Below are positions 1 to 13,099 of a stretch of 64,000 nucleotides of DNA, one piece after another. Position 1 is the first letter of the stretch. The number at the start of each line of letters is the position of its first letter. Location of the stretch: positions 84,169,384 to 84,233,383 of the forward strand of contig CM043944.1 in NCBI GenBank assembly GCA_014529385.2, written 5' to 3'. Both the position numbers and the translations under genes were made by a program. Below the pieces are notes generated by a model. It searched no databases. It had not been told where the DNA came from and saw only the letters and a program-made list of their open reading frames with translations. This stretch comes from Adiantum capillus-veneris (Eukaryota > Streptophyta > Polypodiopsida > Polypodiales > Pteridaceae).

Positions 1-610
1 CATCCCATGGCATTAGATGTAATTGCATAGGGCAAAGGGAGAAAAGGACAACCCTTATCTAATAGAGTTGTGCAAGGGTTATAGTATCAGTCAAAATTCC
101 ATTGAAAAAGACTCTAGAAGTGGTATTTCCAAAAAGTAAGTGAACAAATCTAATGAATCTTTTACCAAGACCCATATCTTGCATGCTCTAAAGAATGAAA
201 TACCACTCTATTCTATCATATGCCTTGTCAAAATCAATCTTGAAGAAGATAAAGTCATGGTTTGTCTCTTCATCATACTCAATACCCTCCTAGATATCTA
301 TAATGGCATCCAAGATGAACCTTCCCTTGATAAAACCTTTTTCTTCCTTCAGGATGAATTGGTCCATGGGGGGACTTAGTCTTCTTTCTAAGTCTAGAGA
401 AAAGATCTTATATACACAAGTCAAACATGTTATTGGCCTCCAGTTTGAAAGTTCTTCCCTAGAGCCCTTCTTATGGATAATTTTAATGACACCAACATTG
501 ATTGAGGGGGACATAACACCAAGAGCTTTCATTGTACATAGGCATGTGTGAGTTAGGGACTTTTTCCATATCTCCTTGAAAACCCTCTACTAACTATTCA
601 TTGGACTAGT
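1..610 (-). pseudogene. L1-like LINE reverse transcriptase fragment
   Basis: Reading leftward from about 610, the minus strand encodes a decayed reverse transcriptase of a non-LTR (LINE) retrotransposon. Visible blocks are VGVIKIIHKKG, NWRPITCL, a GFIKGRF block, then after a stop near 290 the motif A block KIDFDKAYDRIEW with its catalytic Asp. A further frameshift leads into GCPFLPLPYAI, which matches the L1 block normally ending in GCPLSP. The YADD active-site motif would lie beyond base 1. In-frame stops and at least one frameshift make this a pseudogene. The family assignment rests on the order and spacing of these RT blocks; the endonuclease half would lie at higher coordinates and is not recognisable. 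Confidence 0.85.
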
Positions 611-613
611 TGA

Positions 614-616
<3 letters not shown>

Positions 617-657
<41 letters not shown>
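617..657. repeat. (TA)n microsatellite
   Basis: An uninterrupted run of TA dinucleotides just upstream, in the LINE direction, of the RT remnant. It is self-complementary and likely polymorphic. Confidence 0.95.
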
Positions 658-659
<2 letters not shown>

Positions 660-2190
660 GGTCCATCTTTTGCGTGTAAATATTTTCTCTTACCTTGGGC
701 CTAACTATATCATGAATTTGATTACTCCACTATTTAAGAGTTATATACATACTATACTTAGGCGTGCATTTTTACCATGCCTACTTAGGCCACTTCTACC
801 ATCCATAATATAATTTAATATCATCCATGTATACATCTCATGCATTCGATGTCCTCACTCAAGCTTCTACTAAGCTAGTTGTGACTCCACTCTAGCAAAA
901 TTCACAAAAAATCGTTTCAATCCCTCAAGATGAAATTTTTTATACCTATTACATCTATTCTTCTTTACAATACAAAATTAAATTCACAATCACCTACCAT
1001 GCTAATGAATAATTGAGGGATACTTATTTTATTTTATTAAATTTTTTATTTCCATATTTTTATCTCTTTATCCTAAAATTCTATCACAAGTCAATGCACT
1101 AGTTTGTCTATTCTTCCCTCTTGTATATATTTTATTTCACCAAAAGTTATCATCCATACATGTGTAAAGGGCATCTCAATTATCAATTTCATTCCATGAT
1201 GCGGACACACTCTTGGAGCCACATGGAGGTTCAACCAAAAGGGACCACAAGAAGACTTTTGCAGTGCTGAATCATACATATTTTGGTGGAATTTTTGGCT
1301 TCCACCTCCAATCTGTATTTGAAGAAGTCATCAAAAGATAAAATTTATCCCACAACATAAAGAATCTCCCTAAAAATTTTCCTAATGTTTGGATCTATCA
1401 CCAGTGAGATATGATTTTTTTGGTGGACCCAGGTCTGCCAACTTTTCTCACAAGTCATCCCTAGTGTTCTCTCACCTCCTTTGACACTTCTACACACACA
1501 CACATACTCATTCCTCTCCATCCCTCACTCAAACCTTCACCTTTCATGGCCTTCTCACCCTCTTCACCATTACCCTGTCCTCTCACACCCATAGTTCTCT
1601 TTTGAAGCTCTACCCACATACACCATCTCCATATCTCTCTCTATTATTCCCATATTACAATTTTATTTCACCTTTTCAAAAATAAATACAAATTCATCAA
1701 CCTAACCATGCTTAATCTCTACAAAACGGGGAGTTTTTAAGCAATAAAAATTCTCATTTTCTTTGTGGTGTTCAACTATGGCAGCTGTGTGAAGAGAACT
1801 TGCTAAATTTAGACAATTTGTGGCAAGTTAGAATTCCACCTTAAGACTTTCCAAACTTCATACTTGGAGTCTAAAGAGCTATTCTAAGGAGTTGATCTTA
1901 GCACATACACTTTCTATTTTTAAACTCCTATAATTTATCATCTCCTTTGTCATGTAACTTTGATCAAGGGTGCCTAGAATACATTTATCCTTCCTTGATT
2001 TGTATCTATGAAACTAAGATAATTAGTTAACTTAATCCCTTGATCTTTTATGGAATTTTTTCCTTTTGGTCCCAAGCCTTGATCAGGTTAGTCCATCAAC
2101 ACTTAATCAATGTCTTTGTTCTTGTTTTTTTTCTGAACTCAACTAACCAAATTAAGATAGAAATACTTTTAGAAGGTTAGAAATTAATAT
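658..2190. other. AT-rich stretch without a recognisable gene
   Basis: No open frame with a recognisable motif is seen on either strand. The stretch contains a short (CA)n run near 1494-1504 and a pyrimidine-rich section around 1450-1660. It could include decayed 5' parts of the gypsy element that follows, but I see no matching LTR. Confidence 0.5.
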
Positions 2191-2224
2191 TCATGACATA
2201 TTACTTTAAGAGTCATTGGGCAAG

Positions 2225-2720
2225 AGCAACTAGTGAGACCTTCATAAAAGTGGGAGAAAAGCCACACATTGCACTGATAGATCATGGATCACAGTTTAAC
2301 CTCATGTTAAAGAGTCTATATCAAAAAGGAAATGGCCAATTGATGTAAACCATGGATGGATGATTTTTGTATCAAATAGCTCATCATGGAAGCTAGCTGG
2401 AGCTTGTCCAAATGTAAGGATGACTATAGGGGATGTGAAAGATGACAAAAAATTCTTTGTATAGGAGATGTCTACATATCCTCTTATGTAGGGGCAACCA
2501 TACTTCACTGCTACTTGCATGGAAACAAATGTGATGGATGCTGGATTAGCTTATGCTAGAATAAGGAGCAAGGATGGGAAGTGTACTATCCAATTCCCTA
2601 CTATTTGTGTGGACCATGAAAGGAACCTTGACACTCTTAAAGAGAAACCCTTACCAAAGACAAAAAAAGAATTCAAGGAATATAGGGATGTGAGGGGTTT
2701 TGTCCATGTACCATTGTAGA
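2225..2720 (+). pseudogene. Ty3/gypsy aspartic protease and linker remnant
   Basis: After the segment ETFIKVGEKPHIALIDHGS comes the retropepsin-like catalytic motif, here IDHGS in place of the usual D[ST]G; the gypsy lineage that also gave the downstream RT commonly has DHG. The frame breaks near 2335. Downstream, a clean segment at 2519-2719 (starting METNVMDAG and containing YARIRSKDGK and CVDHERN) corresponds to the spacer between protease and RT. The two pieces are degenerate but collinear with the RT that follows. Function is certainly lost. Confidence 0.7.
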
Positions 2721-3589
2721 GAAATATTTTAGTGGTACAAGAAGAGAAAATTTCTCTCATGATGTATATGGAAAGAAGATGTTTTCTACAAGTTTTGTAG
2801 GATTAATAGGATATACCTCTTTTACGAAGTGATTCAAGTAGGGTAAACAGGTATATGTAAATAGTGTACAAAAAGGTTTAAGGAACAATGGTTTGTTAGA
2901 AGATGATGAATGCATTGCAAGAGTGTTCGATGAGTTTTCATTTTTGGATACCAAGCAAGACTTGAAGTCTTTAGCGGATTGCAATTTGCGTATGGGAAAT
3001 GAGGCTGTGAAAGTATGCTCTATAGAAATTCACAAAGTCATTGAGGATTTCAAAAATGTTCAAGGTGTTGATGTATGAGTGGAGACCAAGTATAAGTATG
3101 TGGAAAATAAAGTGAATCAATGGCATTAGCTCTACCAAAAGATACAAGGAAAAGATGGATCAAGATGCCTTGCAACCTAGTCATCCAGTGACCCGATCAA
3201 GATTGGAAATAAGCTTATGCATGATTATGATTGCGAGGATAGTTTGATATAATTTGAAAGAAGATGTTTTGAAAAATTTCTTGCCAAACATAGAAAGGCT
3301 TTTGCATTTGAGACGCATAAGATAGGGTGTGTTGATCCTTCCATTATTGCTCTTATGGTAATCTTTACGATCCATCATGTACCTTGGAACTTGCGGCCTA
3401 TTCTAGTTCCAAATGCTCATTTGCCAAAACTCATTGAGTTTCTTAATGACTCAGACCAAGATGGGTATTTTGAAGCCTTCCAAGCATGTGGTTCACAATT
3501 CCAAAAAAAATAGTTTTTTATACTTTATCTAGGATTTTCAAGGATTTGCAACATTTGAACAAGGTTACAATTAGAGTTGTGGGTAGATA

Positions 3590-4060
3590 GCCAATTGTAG
3601 ATGAGTTTTCAGAGGTATTTATACGAAGGGTGATATATTCTATGGGAGATTTGTATGTAGGGTATGATCAATTCCAACTAGCAATGTGGAAGGCAGAGAC
3701 TTGACTACCATGAGGACACCTTTGGGTTTGGTAAGGATGTTCACCTTACCTCTGGGAGAAACTAATTCAGTTGCGCATATGATGAATGGTATGAACAAAG
3801 TGTTACGAGACTTCATATCTCAAATTACGATGCCCTTTCTAGACGATGCGCCGATCAAAGGATGTGAAGCAAGTGATATAGATGGGGCTCTAGATTTGAG
3901 GGGGTGCTGCAAGTATGTGTCAAATCTTATCAATGATTGTGATAAGATCTTGTCAGGTTGGAGGAAATGAAGCTTACCTTTGTCTAGGCAAAAGTCAGTG
4001 TTTGATGTGAATTAAGTTATTATTGTAGGACATATATGTGAGGCATATGGTAGAAGATCT
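3590..4060 (+). pseudogene. Ty3/gypsy reverse transcriptase remnant
   Basis: The block SMGDLYVGYDQFQLA around 3635-3680 is the RT motif A region, followed after a frameshift by DLTTMRTPLGLVRMFTLP, then NSVAHMMNGMNKVL and MPFLDDAPIKG. The last is motif C, where FLDD stands for the usual Y/F-x-D-D active site. The longest clean frame is 94 codons (3686-3970). At about 4020 the segment IVVGHICEAYGRR continues the thumb/connection region. The chain of motifs identifies the family well; stops and a frameshift between motif A and the TPLGL block show that the copy is dead. Confidence 0.85.
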
Positions 4061-4079
4061 TGTCCAAAAAACATTGATA

Positions 4080-4570
4080 TAATTCAAAGAGAGAAAGAGA
4101 CATGTATTAATGTGACTAAGGCTAGAAGATTGTTGGGTTCATGTGTGTTTTATGTTATCTAGATTCCACATTATGTGCATGTGGTAGAAAATTTTTACCA
4201 ACTCTTGAGAGAAAGAACCAAAAATTCCAATGGGAAGAAATGCATACACATGCCATGAGAAAGTTTAGAAGTTGTTGCTTATGTCTCTAGCTTTGAGGAA
4301 AGTAAACTATGAATCTGGAAGACATGTGATTGTGACAATGGATACTAGCCCCACAAGAATTGTATGAGAGATTGGACAAGATGATCACGATGGAAATCTG
4401 TGGAGAGATTTGGATCAAAGGTCCTAAGTGATCGTCGATCGTCAATGCAATTATCCACAGGTAAAAAGGGGATTATGGAGAGAAGTCACACAACACTAAA
4501 ATGTGATAAAGAGTATTTTATAGGAGCAAATGTAATAGTGGAGATTGATTGTCTACCTAACAAAAGACAT
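4080..4570 (+). pseudogene. Ty3/gypsy RNase H remnant
   Basis: Around 4105-4160 the frame reads KARRLLGSCVFYVI and then IPHYVHVV, the RT-RNase H connection seen in gypsy polyproteins. Around 4325-4350, VTMDTSPTRI matches the VTVDTSP start of the RNase H fold with its first acidic residue. At 4400-4560, MERFGSKVLSDRRSS and IGANVIVEIDCLPN match the later RNase H strands, with DCL as the usual TDC-type motif. Several in-frame stops occur. The frame then runs directly into the C-terminal block, with no integrase between. Confidence 0.75.
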
Positions 4571-4589
4571 AGGCTCGTACCTAAAGCTA

Positions 4590-4992
4590 TTGAGGAAAGT
4601 GAATGGGCGTTGGTGTATGACAATAGTCTTGACAACCAAAATTCAACAATAAGAAAGATTTTAAAGAGATGGTGTGGTCCTTTGTGGTTAGGCATGTACA
4701 TGGGAATCCAACTTACACTGTACATGAGTTGGATAGAACAAAAATGAAGATTCCCATTGCAAGAAAAAGGATCAAGTCGTTCAAAAGAACAGGTGACAAA
4801 GATTCCTTTGACTCACAAGAAAGTCAGAATGAGGATCATGATGAAAATGATATGGATGAGGATGAAGGAATAGAGGATGATGCGCTAGACTTCATTGAAA
4901 TTAAAATGATATCGACATGTATGTTGACTTCAATGAAGACTGAACTTGCAAAAAGATATGTGTGGCACATGCTAGAGGATGTACAGGTTTAA
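4590..4992 (+). pseudogene. Ty3/gypsy pol C-terminal region
   Basis: The segments EESEWALVYDNSLDNQ and, one frame over from 4669, VVRHVHGNPTYTVHELD and IARKRIKSFKRTGD are typical of the post-integrase C-terminus of this gypsy lineage, where they help tether the integrase. An acidic tail (EDHDENDMDEDEG) follows. The frame changes around 4670. A stop at 4990-4992 is followed within about 10 bases by the polypurine tract, which is the usual arrangement. Confidence 0.7.
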
Positions 4993-5002
4993 AGGGGGTG
5001 GA
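4991..5002 (+). other. Polypurine tract of the gypsy element
   Basis: The sequence AAAGGGGGTGGA lies directly before TGTTGTGTTG at 5003. A purine tract at this place primes plus-strand DNA synthesis and marks the start of the 3' LTR. Confidence 0.6.
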
Positions 5003-5840
5003 TGTTGTGTTGTGGTACATGCATAATGTGAAACTAAAGTATCCAACTCTCTGTTAATGCTTTTGTTAGGTGGGACCAAGTGCTATAATGTGCATAGCGT
5101 AATATATGCAAAAACGGATTGCACGGTTGCAATCGTGTGTAGACCTTGTCGAGGCCCTCGATGTGGCACTGTTGCATATTTTATCACATACACATATATA
5201 AGCATGCCTCATTTTCCTTAGAAATGTACAAATGTCAAGTGTTTTAACGTGGCATACTTGTTTTGCCTAGAAAGTTCAATGTGGCGATCTCGTCCAAAAA
5301 TAGCAAGTTTCATGCATGCACGTAAAAGATGTATCCAAAGTAATTGCCAAGTAGGAAATTGAGGTTCAACATAAAATTATTTGAGCCTATCGGGATTTTT
5401 CCATAAATTTAGGGATTTTTCCCAGTACATGTGGGATTTTTACGATTTAAAAAAGGGCATTTTTTAGTTAGAAAGCCTAAAAATGGACACAAAATGGTCC
5501 AAAATAGCCCAAAACTAGCAAGCAATGGCTCAAAATGCCACATCACTACCATAAAATGGTCAAAAATAGCCAAAATTTTGTCAAAAATGAGCTCTTTTGG
5601 ACATCTAACGAAGGAAATACTATAATTCCATGTTGTTTCCACCACATGTTAGAGGCTGTGAGGCAACCAATTAGGGTTTCCCCTCTTCAAATAACCACTT
5701 GGGTTTCTCTAATGAAATTCTAAAGCTTCCATGAAATGGTCATGACAAAGAATTGAAGCGTGAATTTAGAGTTTTTATCATGGTGAAAGAGCACCATATC
5801 TGTGCAATATTGAGTGAGACTACACCGAATCATCACACAC
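5003..5840 (+). mobile_element. Probable 3' LTR of the gypsy element (right end uncertain)
   Basis: It begins with TG right after the polypurine tract and contains a TATA-like ATATATAAGC near 5193. No second copy is present in the window, so the right end is not defined. The section 5390-5620 is rich in loosely repeated CAAAAATGG/CCAAAAT words. Confidence 0.45.
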
Positions 5841-7514
5841 ACACGAGTTTTGAGACACACACACGAGTTTTGAGATTATATTGGTTGTTTCCAAGAGTGA
5901 TGATTTCATGGATGGAGTTTTGGTCTTTTTGAGTGTGTCTTTAGTGTCAAAGGCTCTATGAATCACTTCATGATTTGTATGTGCAAGTGTGAATGCAAGT
6001 GATTTGTGCACGGATATTACATACATATCATGTGTCAACCCAAGATAATGCATTTCCCTTGCTGACAAAACAAAGTGAGAGTAAGATGTGTGAATAGAGG
6101 AGTACTGGAATTTCTTCATTATATTCATTGTTGTGAAACTCCTCTAAGACATTCTTTATAGCTCACCTAGTGAGTGGGCTCTTGGAAGGGAAGTGTGAAC
6201 AAAGGCTCGAATAAGCAAGGAGCCAAGGGCATGACGAGTTAAAATAAAAATGAATCCTGCAAATTGTAATGCAAGCATGTGTGTGGGGCCGAGGTGAGAA
6301 GATCGATGTAGGTGAACCTAAAGTTTGCAAGTAGGATGACGAGGTAGCCAATTGTCAAGACAGCACGAGAGCTAGTCAATGGTGCAAGTGAAGCAGGGAT
6401 GGATGGTTGCAAGTTGATGGTAGCTGAGGAGTTGTGGGCCAGTCTATTATCGATGCAATTGGCCACTTGTTGCAAGGGCATCTAGGTAGGGTTTTGTAGA
6501 ACAAGCAGGTAGCGTGGGCCACTGGGCCAGTAGACAATCAATGATGAGTGCAATGCTTATGGTCACAAATATTTCAATCTGCTGTGAATACGCCCTGCAA
6601 TGCAGCTCTTGTGTGTTGATGAGCAACACAAATCCACAAACGAGTTGTTAGTTTCAGGTTCATTGTAGCAATGCTCTGATAGGGGCAAGCGACTGAGATT
6701 GGCACAATAAATACCAGGAAGAGGATACGCATGCTAAAAAGACTAGTGTGGGGTTTGTGCCACCACCACTTGCATATTGTTGTGACTAGTGAACAAGTAG
6801 AGAGTCGGGTTTGTGATGATGGTACAAACTACAGCAAGTAGGTCCCCCTCCTTTTGGGCATATGAGAAAACCAAGCCAAGTAGAGTGGGTAGGTCTGTGG
6901 CCTTGTCCCTTTTTGGTTTAAGGATGGAGATTCCTCCACATAGCTTTGTGGACTCTAGAGTTTGGACACAGTGATGCCCCTTTATACCCAAAAAAAAATT
7001 ATGAGCACGTGATACTCGCAAACACACACACAGACACACACACACACACACACACAAATCCTCCCAGCTAATGCAAAGGGACAAAAAGACCAAGCTCAAA
7101 AGCTTGAGATTGATTTAGGCATTAAATTGTGATGCTTAATGAAAAATATATCTGAATGATGGGCTCAAATGAAAGCTAGAGACTGTGGCTATGCACGCAT
7201 ATTAATGACACAAGTTAATTTTACTAATGCAAAAAGTTGATAATACTAATTTTTATGAGAGGATTAGGCTAGGGATGCTTGCTAATTAAGCATATAACCC
7301 ATTGCAATCAATCTAGCAAGGGTAGTGGCTCAAGGAATACACCAAGAACGTGCCCAAAAACTAATGTAATTAGCAAGTAGATCAATGTTAATCTAAATGA
7401 AAATGCAGAGCAATTGATTCAAACTTGTGAGCAAGAGGTGACTCACAAGATCTAGCATGGAAGGGGTTAGTAGATGCGAATCAATTAGCATGACTATGAA
7501 ATATTAATTGGATT
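5841..7514. other. No recognisable gene
   Basis: Short open frames on both strands carry no recognisable motif. A (CA)n run lies at 7021-7056. The stretch may be the decayed interior of the minus-strand element suggested by the PBS at 7515-7530, but no protein domain supports this. Confidence 0.4.
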
Positions 7515-7530
7515 GCAAAATTTGATACCA
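7515..7530 (-). other. Candidate copia-type primer binding site
   Basis: On the minus strand this reads TGGTATCAAATTTTGC. Its first eight bases match the start of the initiator-Met tRNA primer site TGGTATCAGAGC. It lies two bases inside a TG dinucleotide that could end an LTR at 7533, the spacing usual for copia elements. Confidence 0.45.
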
Positions 7531-7532
7531 CT

Positions 7533-7698
7533 TGTTAGATTTGGGGTGTTCTACCCTAAGCGTCATTAGTGAGCTAGGCTATGGTGGATGAAACCTTAAG
7601 CTCACCACGATGCTAGGGTTAAGGTTAGAGAAATGGAAATTAGGGTTAGGCTAGAGAGATTTCCCACAAGTTGGGCTTACCACAACAGTAGGTGTATG

Positions 7699-7781
<83 letters not shown>

Positions 7782-7872
7782 AAAAGAGCTACAAAGCTAT
7801 CACTCTGTTTTGCTACATAGACAAAGTTTCTCTTTGCACCGAATGGAACCTTCATGTGCACAAAGCTAACAA
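7533..7872 (-). mobile_element. Candidate LTR of a minus-strand copia-like element
   Basis: In plus coordinates it starts TGTTAGATTTGG next to the candidate PBS and could end at AGCTAACA near 7872. It contains a long (GA)n tract. No partner LTR was found, so the right end is a guess. Confidence 0.3.
7702..7780. repeat. (GA)n microsatellite
   Basis: About 39 uninterrupted GA units. The long arginine/glutamate frame across it is only a reading of the repeat. Confidence 0.98.
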
Positions 7873-7882
7873 GGGCCGAGGA

Positions 7883-7903
7883 GGGGGGGGGGGGGGGGGG
7901 GGG
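7883..7903. repeat. Poly-G tract
   Basis: A run of 21 G, a potential G-quadruplex former and prone to sequencing length error. Confidence 0.9.
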
Positions 7904-8970
<1,067 letters not shown>

Positions 8971-10238
8971 TGTCATAAAAACTACTATCTAACCAACCCA
9001 AATGATTTTCTCATATTAAACTGATCACTTAATGTGGGAGAATAATGGCAACAAGGGTTAAGATATTGAGATGTGCTTACAGATCTATCTCAACACGGAG
9101 CCAAAAGAAAACGGGCCCAAATGAGAGATGTTCTATCAAAGAGCAAGGCTAACCAATGGAGCATAAGACCTAGGGTTAGCTTCATTGAAGACCTCCAATA
9201 AATGTGTGTAAAAGTCCTTTGACCTTAGGTAAGCTAGGGCTGAGCTTGAGGCGGGAACCCGACCCAGCTCGAGGTGCTTGTCCTGCTTCTCATGCTTGAT
9301 GACTAAGGTGCTTGAGGTGCTTGATGATTGAGGTGCTTGAGGTGCTTGATGTGCTTGATGATTGAGATGCTTGAGGTGCTTGACATGCTTGAGATGCTAG
9401 GGTTGTACTTGAGGTCAGAACCCAACCCAAGCTTAAAGTGCTTAAGGGCCAAGCTTGTGGTGGGAAATGGGCCTATGCATGAGGGGTTTGAGGTTTCAAA
9501 TAGTCAAATATTCAATCCCTACAAGGAGGGGGGCAAGCCCTACATGAGGGGGGATGAGAGAGAACACCCACACACTCACACTAGGCATGCATGGTACAAA
9601 GAAAGCAGAAGGGACACTTGTCAAGTTCCTCCTCATGTTGCCCTCATGGTGTGCCTGAAGCCTATTGGTTGGCCACCCAAGGGGTCCAATGATAATTTAG
9701 GAGATTTAATTAATTGATTTTTGATTTATCAAGTCCTCTCTCTCAAAGGGGAAAGGGGGACACTTGTCCCAAGGCTACCCTTGCTTCTTGTAATGCCTCC
9801 TGCTTGTGATTGTCTAGGCCTGGAGGGGTCCAATGAGATTAAAGCATGAGCTAAAAGGGGGGTTTGACCCAAGCAAGCTAGGGGGTTTGTTAGGGAGTAT
9901 ACTCACCCACACACACTCACAAACACTCTCACTGTCTACTATGCAAAGTGCAAGAGCTCCCTCTCTTTCTCAAAGCAAGTAGAGGTTGAGATCCTACACC
10001 AACACTCTTGGCTATGGAGTGAAAATCCAACCAAGAGCCATGCTTCAATGCTTAAGCTTTCCATCTCCTTATTCTTCATTACTATGTTATTATGTATGCT
10101 AGCAAGAAGAGTTATGATAAGTGAGGAACTAGTTCTTTCTCTTATGAAATGTTTCTTCTTCATCTTCCCTACCCTCATTCCCTGCTAGCTCTCTCCACCT
10201 TCAAAGGTGTTTGAGGTCTTGGGACTGAGGCTTGGGAA
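8971..10238 (+). mobile_element. 5' LTR of chromovirus copy A
   Basis: This segment begins TGTCATAAAAACTA and matches, along its length, the sequence at 23,377-23,492 plus 29,041-30,232 (the 3' LTR of copy B, split by a copia insertion). The match ends near CTTGGGA at about 10,238, so the LTR is about 1.27 kb. The exact 3' dinucleotide and the PBS are not clear. Gag begins about 100 bases downstream. Confidence 0.8.
9268..9405 (+). repeat. GGTGCTTGA minisatellite within the LTR
   Basis: Tandem words built from GAGGTGCTTGA and TGATGATTGA repeat many times. The matching array in the other LTR (about 29,220-29,410) has a different arrangement and more units, so it has expanded or contracted since the LTRs diverged. 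Confidence 0.85.
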
Positions 10239-10334
10239 AAAGAGGAGTGGCAACTAAGGTTTTGAATTGCCAAAGCATACACTAGTACATACATAAATTT
10301 TGTTAATACGGCTGACAATAATCAAGAGAGTAGA

Positions 10335-11981
10335 ATGCACATTGATAGCTTTGATTTTGCACATGAAGGTGCTAATGATGATGCTCCCATGTTTGTGAAT
10401 TATCTCATCACTAGGTTGCAGCAAGCTATGGGCAACCCTGCTTTGCAAGCCGAAGTTACTCAACAACTTCGTGCTTATGGACTTTCCGTTCCTCTCCAAG
10501 AGGAGAGAGAGCTTAGGAGGCCTCTTGAAGAGACCCCCAAAAGAAGACTCTCTCCCATTCGAGAGGAGGAATCCAAAGAGCAAGAAAGCAATGAAATTTT
10601 AAGTTCCTATGAAGATGTGGCTCCACGAAGATGGCGGTCTAGAGGATTGCCCACTCCTCCCAAGAGAAAAAGATCAACACATAGTCCTTCTCCTCGTCAC
10701 TCCAAAAGGGAAGAGAGGAAACAAAAGAAGAAAAGGGCTAGGAAGAGGTCACCCTCTTCTCCTTCTTCTTCACCTTCCTCCTCTTCTGACAAAAGCTATA
10801 GCTATTCTACTAGAGAATACAAGAGGGGAGGAAATCGCAAATCATTTCCTGCATGGCAAAGGTCACAAAAGCTAAAGAAGTTCAAGGAGGGAGGAAAGAG
10901 TATCTCTTTTCTCACCTATGATGGCACCTTTGGTGCTACTGGACAAAGTGTTGGCCTTCATCCAGAAATTTGATGCGGCCTTTGGAGACAAGGGCTTCAC
11001 AGAGTCCTCTAAGCTATGTCGTGTAGCTATGCACTTCCAAAAATAAGCTCATCAATGGTGGGCTAGCCTTCGTGGCAATGGTAAAGCCCGAAAGACATAA
11101 AAAACTCTACGAGTTTCCATCATGAAGCAATTCCTTGCAAGCGATGCAAAGGAAAAAGTGCTTACCAAATGGCGTAGCTTGAAGCTTCTCTCTCATGAGT
11201 CTATCCACAAGTATGTGGACAAGTTTTGGGATTTACATCTCAAGGCAACTGTCTTTCAAAAGAGAGACTTTGCCAAGCAAGGTAGAAATTTTGTGTGGGA
11301 TTACTTGAAGAGATTGCCGAATACATCAACTCTCAACGGCCTGGTACTATTAGCAAAGTAATCCATCACACCATGGTTGCTTCACGCATCAATTTCCATC
11401 AAGTGGCTAGACGTAATTTCAAGCCCATGGAAAACAAAGACAAAAATGATGCAAAGAGGAAAACCAATGTTCAAATTCTTCCCAAGGCACTTCCAACAAC
11501 AACAACAACAACAATCGGTCCAAGGAGAAGGGAGTTTACAAAGGTTAAAAAAAAACTCTCTCTTGAAGAGCTTGAAGCTTTTCGCAAGGACCATAAGTGT
11601 TTCAAGTGTGGGGAGCAAGGACATGGCTATCCTTCTTGCCCCAAGAAGAATACTCGGAATGAGACTCTTAGGGATTCTACCATCGAAGCTCCAAAAGAGG
11701 ATGCTCATTGCAAAGGATCATCACTTTCCTATGCTTGGGGAAAGGTAAGAGAGCATGATGCCTTCATCTTGTTTAACCCTGGCTCTACTCACAACTTCAT
11801 ATCAATGGAGTTGGCCACCAAGTTGGGCATTCAAGCTTTTGAGATGGGAGATATGGTAATGACTGACACAACTTTTAAAGGGACAGCAAGCCTCTGTTTC
11901 TCCCTTGATTGGGAAGTTGAGGCTTCATGTCCAAAGCTATGTCGACAAAGAAGAATTCTTCATCTCTCCTCTCCAACATGA
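10335..11981 (+). pseudogene. Chromovirus gag-protease, copy A
   Basis: The N-terminal frame (10,335-10,973) begins MHIDSFDF and includes a basic, serine-rich stretch (KRKRSTHSPSPRHSKREE, then SPSSPSSSPSSSS). A one-base insertion near 10,940, relative to copy B, shifts the frame into the capsid-like Retrotrans_gag domain (FDAAFGDKGF, QWWASLRGNG, MKQFLASDAKEK), which contains a TAA near 11,044. The final frame (11,295-11,981) has a CCHC zinc knuckle CFKCGEQGHGYPSC and the retropepsin motif FNPGSTHNFIS, where the catalytic Asp has become Asn; copy B keeps FDPGS. Gag packages RNA and the protease would cut the polyprotein. The reading frame is broken at least twice, and the copy stops at about 12,000 where foreign sequence begins. 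Confidence 0.85.
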
Positions 11982-12180
11982 GGATGCTATCCTAGGAGGA
12001 TACCCCAAACCCGAGCAAATATTTTCGAGCAACTCCATAGTCGAGCGAGTATGAGTGTCAATTCTATCGAAAGCTACTACATATTACTGTAGCAAAACAC
12101 AAAAACTCTAATTGTGTGACGCATAATAATATGGCAAGGTGGATGAGGCTATTGACGGGATGGAGAACACAGCAAGGTAG

Positions 12181-12200
12181 CCCCCCCCCCCCCCCCCCCC
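12181..12200. repeat. Poly-C tract
   Basis: A run of 20 C. Confidence 0.9.
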
Positions 12201-12622
12201 AAAATCATCTATTCTATATATTAAGAACATAGGGATTTTGAGGGGCATGTGGTTGTCTTTGCAGCCTCCCGCCCTCCGGCTTCCTGGTGTGCTCTCCTAA
12301 TAATGGGTCCACACTTGCTGTCACAGCTGCACCTCCATGTTATTACGACTATTCTACCTCCAGCCTAACTTTACACTTCCATGACCCAAGGTGGTGTTTT
12401 TGTTTCTAGCTTTTAGAAAAGTTAAAAACCTTTAAGCAGAAAAGAGTAGAAATTTGTGGATAGAATTCAGAGGTATTTGCATTAAATCCACTAAAAAGGT
12501 CTTAGATTGTAGGTATCATGGCTGTTAATTATACTTGATCAGGTGCCAATAAGATTTTGAAGGTGGAGTTACACTAAACCTATCTTTTTAGAGAGAGTGT
12601 GAGAGAGAGAGTGGAACCAATA

Positions 12623-12762
<140 letters not shown>

Positions 12763-13099
12763 GCTCGATATATATTTCTACCACCATCTGAAGGACTAAT
12801 TTAAGACTACTAGTTTTCATAAAAAACAAGACTTTATTCTTCAAGCTCCAGAAGACGCAAAGGAAAAAATTGTGGAAACATTCAAAGTTTAATCCAATAA
12901 ACTCCCTACCAATAAACAAACATGAAGCAATCTATACAAAATATCAATGGCCGACATGTTGATATACATTAGACAGAACACCAAAAAGACAAAATAATCT
13001 TGATTAGCATCGCAACAAAATAAGGATCGAATATATTACGAAGGTACTATGTAGCTATTCCAAAAATAACTTCTAGTCTCAAAAACTCTAGGATGACAC

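Larger units (their letters stand above)
2190..5840 (+). mobile_element. Decayed Ty3/gypsy LTR retrotransposon
   Basis: Protease, protease-RT linker, RT, RNase H and C-terminal segments occur in the order usual for Ty3/gypsy pol, all on the plus strand, broken by many stops and frameshifts. The integrase core (HHCC finger and D,D-35-E) was not found between the RNase H remnant and the C-terminal block, so an internal deletion is likely. A polypurine tract at 4991-5002 is followed by a TG-starting segment that I take as the start of the 3' LTR. The 5' LTR and gag were not identified, and the right boundary is approximate. Confidence 0.75.

Noticed and set aside
7633-7869. Long Arg-Glu or Ser-Leu frames over (GA)n/(CT)n tracts (also at 8.5, 31.9, 38.1, 42.6-43.2 and 48.4 kb)
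   Set aside because: They are translations of dinucleotide repeats on both strands, not genes.
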